A stretch of 64,000 nt of DNA, from the NCBI GenBank assembly GCA_017480785.1, contig JAFURZ010000002.1, positions 62,001 through 126,000 on the forward strand. Reading direction: 5' to 3'. Positions 62,617-64,000 of this stretch are shown here, piece after piece. The notes under the pieces are model-generated. The model was given only the letters and a program-made list of their open reading frames with translations, ran no database searches and was not told where the DNA came from. The position numbers were made by a program, and so were the translations under genes. The stretch comes from Bacteroidales bacterium. Lineage in GTDB: Bacteria; Bacteroidota; Bacteroidia; Bacteroidales; P3. The stretch's first letter is position 1; the number at the start of each line of letters is the position of its first letter.

Positions 62617-64000
62617 TTATCTTCCGAAGATGTCGGATTGTTTGAGGAGGCGGAGGGTGTGGGTTTGGCCGGTGGCGGTGGTGAGGGTGAGGAGATAGGT
62701 GGATTGGGGGCGGGAGGTGAGGTCCAATGTGTATTGGCCGGGGGCGGTGGGGGAGAGGCGGACCTCCTCGCGGCGGCCGGAGAGGTCGGTGAGGATGGCG
62801 GTCTCCCGCAGGCAGGATGCCTGCGCACCATCCAGACGGACGGTGACCCTCTGCCGGAAGGGGTTGGGGTAGGCCACCAGCGCCGCGTCGTCGTCCACCA
62901 GCGTGATATGAACCTCGCCAGGGTCTTCTGTATGGACGTAGGGTGTCATAAAGGCGGTGTCGGTGTAGTGGGCGATGTATGCGTGGCTGTTGGAGGCGGC
63001 GTCCACGTGGATACTGCCGAAGTCGGCATCGGCGGTAAGGGTGCCGGTAAGCCACAATGAGCTATCCTTTAGGTGAATGTATCCTTGCTCATTATATCTG
63101 CCATTTGAGTTATAGTCTATGTAAGCTAATTCCCGACCGTCATAGTCCCATATAAAGAGTCCCATGCCATAGGGACTGTTTATATGAGTGTTCTGGAAGA
63201 GTATATTGGATTGGAAATTCACTTGGCAGAAAACCCTGTTGTCTGTTGCCACAAACGAACCGTAGTGTGCCCACCAATAACTGTCGCCCTTGAAATATGT
63301 TCTTTCGTAAGTCTGTGTGCCTGCGGAGCGAGTCTTGCCGTAGGAGATAAGGCTGAGGTCGTCGGCGTTGAGACGCAGCCAGCAGGCGTTGTTCATAAGG
63401 TTGAGTGTATCGCCTCTGTAGTTCAATGTGGAGTATTCAGGTTTTCTCGTTGATGTTCCACGCAGGAAGAGCGAGTGCGATGTTGTATCATAGTAAGTAC
63501 CAGATATCTCTAATGCCCCGGCATAGTGCCCATTAGGTTGGTATGAGGCTGTCACCTGGGCAAGTCCTGTCGGCATCAGATTCGAGTCGTAACGAATCAT
63601 GCACGAGCGCCACTCCATTGCCAGCGAATCGGAGTTTTTGACAGGTATCCTGTCTAACGGATATTGTGTCCGCTGCAAACTCAAATACATATTGTCGCCC
63701 TCGTCGAGATCAATAGCGTCAATGTAGGAGACTGTCAAATCATTGTAACTGTAGTGCCAAGTAGAGTCGAAGACATAGGTACTGGCAATCACGCTGTCGA
63801 GATGGGGAGAGAATTTGATGATTTGATAATTCCAAGGGCATGAAGGTTCGAGGGGTATCTCCATTTGCTTTGAGGCTCCATCGACAAGGATACGGAGGGC
63901 ACTGATGTTGCTGTCAGAGGGCGACCAGTAGAAGTATCCATCATTACAGGTGTCGCAAAGTTCCATAAAATAGTCGTTTGTTTTGCGGATGAAGATGATG
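62617..64000 (-). CDS. T9SS cargo protein, 5' part beyond the window
   Basis: The frame stays open from 62617 to the right window edge, so the N-terminus is missing; the ATG at 63966 is probably internal. The visible 449 residues are beta-rich with repeated motifs (YFYWSPSDSNISALRI, GTYYDTTSHSLFLRG, AYIDYNSNGRYNEQGYIHLKD). The C-terminal 85 residues are a T9SS type A sorting domain: LVAYPNPFRQRVTVRL, AILTDLSGRREEV, STYLLTLTTATGQTHTLRLLK. Function unknown. Confidence 0.82.
   Translation of the reverse strand, partial: IIFIRKTNDYFMELCDTCNDGYFYWSPSDSNISALRILVDGASKQMEIPLEPSCPWNYQIIKFSPHLDSVIASTYVFDSTWHYSYNDLTVSYIDAIDLDEGDNMYLSLQRTQYPLDRIPVKNSDSLAMEWRSCMIRYDSNLMPTGLAQVTASYQPNGHYAGALEISGTYYDTTSHSLFLRGTSTRKPEYSTLNYRGDTLNLMNNACWLRLNADDLSLISYGKTRSAGTQTYERTYFKGDSYWWAHYGSFVATDNRVFCQVNFQSNILFQNTHINSPYGMGLFIWDYDGRELAYIDYNSNGRYNEQGYIHLKDSSLWLTGTLTADADFGSIHVDAASNSHAYIAHYTDTAFMTPYVHTEDPGEVHITLVDDDAALVAYPNPFRQRVTVRLDGAQASCLRETAILTDLSGRREEVRLSPTAPGQYTLDLTSRPQSTYLLTLTTATGQTHTLRLLKQSDIFGR

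Overview
The window looks like chromosome of an uncultured member of the Bacteroidales. The evidence is: three secreted proteins with type IX secretion (T9SS) C-terminal sorting domains, a DUF2723 membrane protein, a complete moxR/DUF58/BatA-BatE aerotolerance operon, Na+-NQR subunits, repeated Bacteroidetes-type promoters (TTTG, 19-21 nt, TAnnTTTG) and little use of Shine-Dalgarno sites. Core genes are GC-rich, which produces very long antisense reading frames; intergenic and accessory segments are clearly AT-richer. Genus cannot be decided from the sequence.

Layout. 1-5.9 kb: DUF2723 glycosyltransferase-like protein, a small basic protein, an isolated F0 subunit a (atpB) and pgk. 6.0-8.7 kb: an AT-rich two-gene accessory module, a small membrane protein coupled to a DUF4062/P-loop STAND-like NTPase. 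8.8-21.5 kb: a plus-strand housekeeping run (YgiQ radical SAM, tRNA-Glu, truA, prmA, topB, YggS, YitT, rpe, an RlmI-like methyltransferase, folE, LolA-like protein, tsaB, OppB-type permease). 21.5-25 kb: a repeat-rich stretch with an outer-membrane barrel gene, a possible non-coding transcript and a DUF4143 ATPase flanked by 48-bp direct repeats. 25-31.3 kb: MFS transporter, tyrS and a large T9SS cargo, all on the minus strand. 31.7-43.4 kb: the Bat operon continuing into a WG-repeat protein, RseC-like protein, ruvC and a transglutaminase-like lipoprotein. 43.7-47.9 kb: a BKACE enzyme, a secreted peptidylarginine/agmatine deiminase-like protein, a TrmH-family methyltransferase and a PepSY-like protein. 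48-55 kb: minus-strand lipoproteins, secA, era, a four-helix-bundle protein inside inverted repeats, and a YD-type periplasmic protein. 55.6-57.9 kb: an AT-rich accessory trio (small protein, macro-like/YopX-like fusion, GIY-YIG nuclease). 58-64 kb: nqrF and nqrE bracketed by two paralogous DUF4143 ATPases, then a T9SS cargo gene running off the edge.

The most striking non-genic signal is a set of intergenic elements built from 11-bp units. They occur at seven sites in six intergenic regions. Some are perfect 23-bp-arm palindromes around an AAAA loop; others are tandem arrays after a short inverted copy. Unit sequence differs by locus while period and geometry are conserved. A second notable pattern is palindromes and purine-rich repeats placed in frame inside conserved genes (two 90-bp elements in ygiQ, one 74-bp in truA, short tracts in ygiQ, moxR and a Bat-operon gene). 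Best candidates for an undescribed system are the DUF4062 NTPase with its membrane partner, the 55.6-57.9 kb trio, the DUF4143 ATPase cassettes, and the 11-bp element family. No T9SS machinery, CRISPR array, transposase or integrase was seen.
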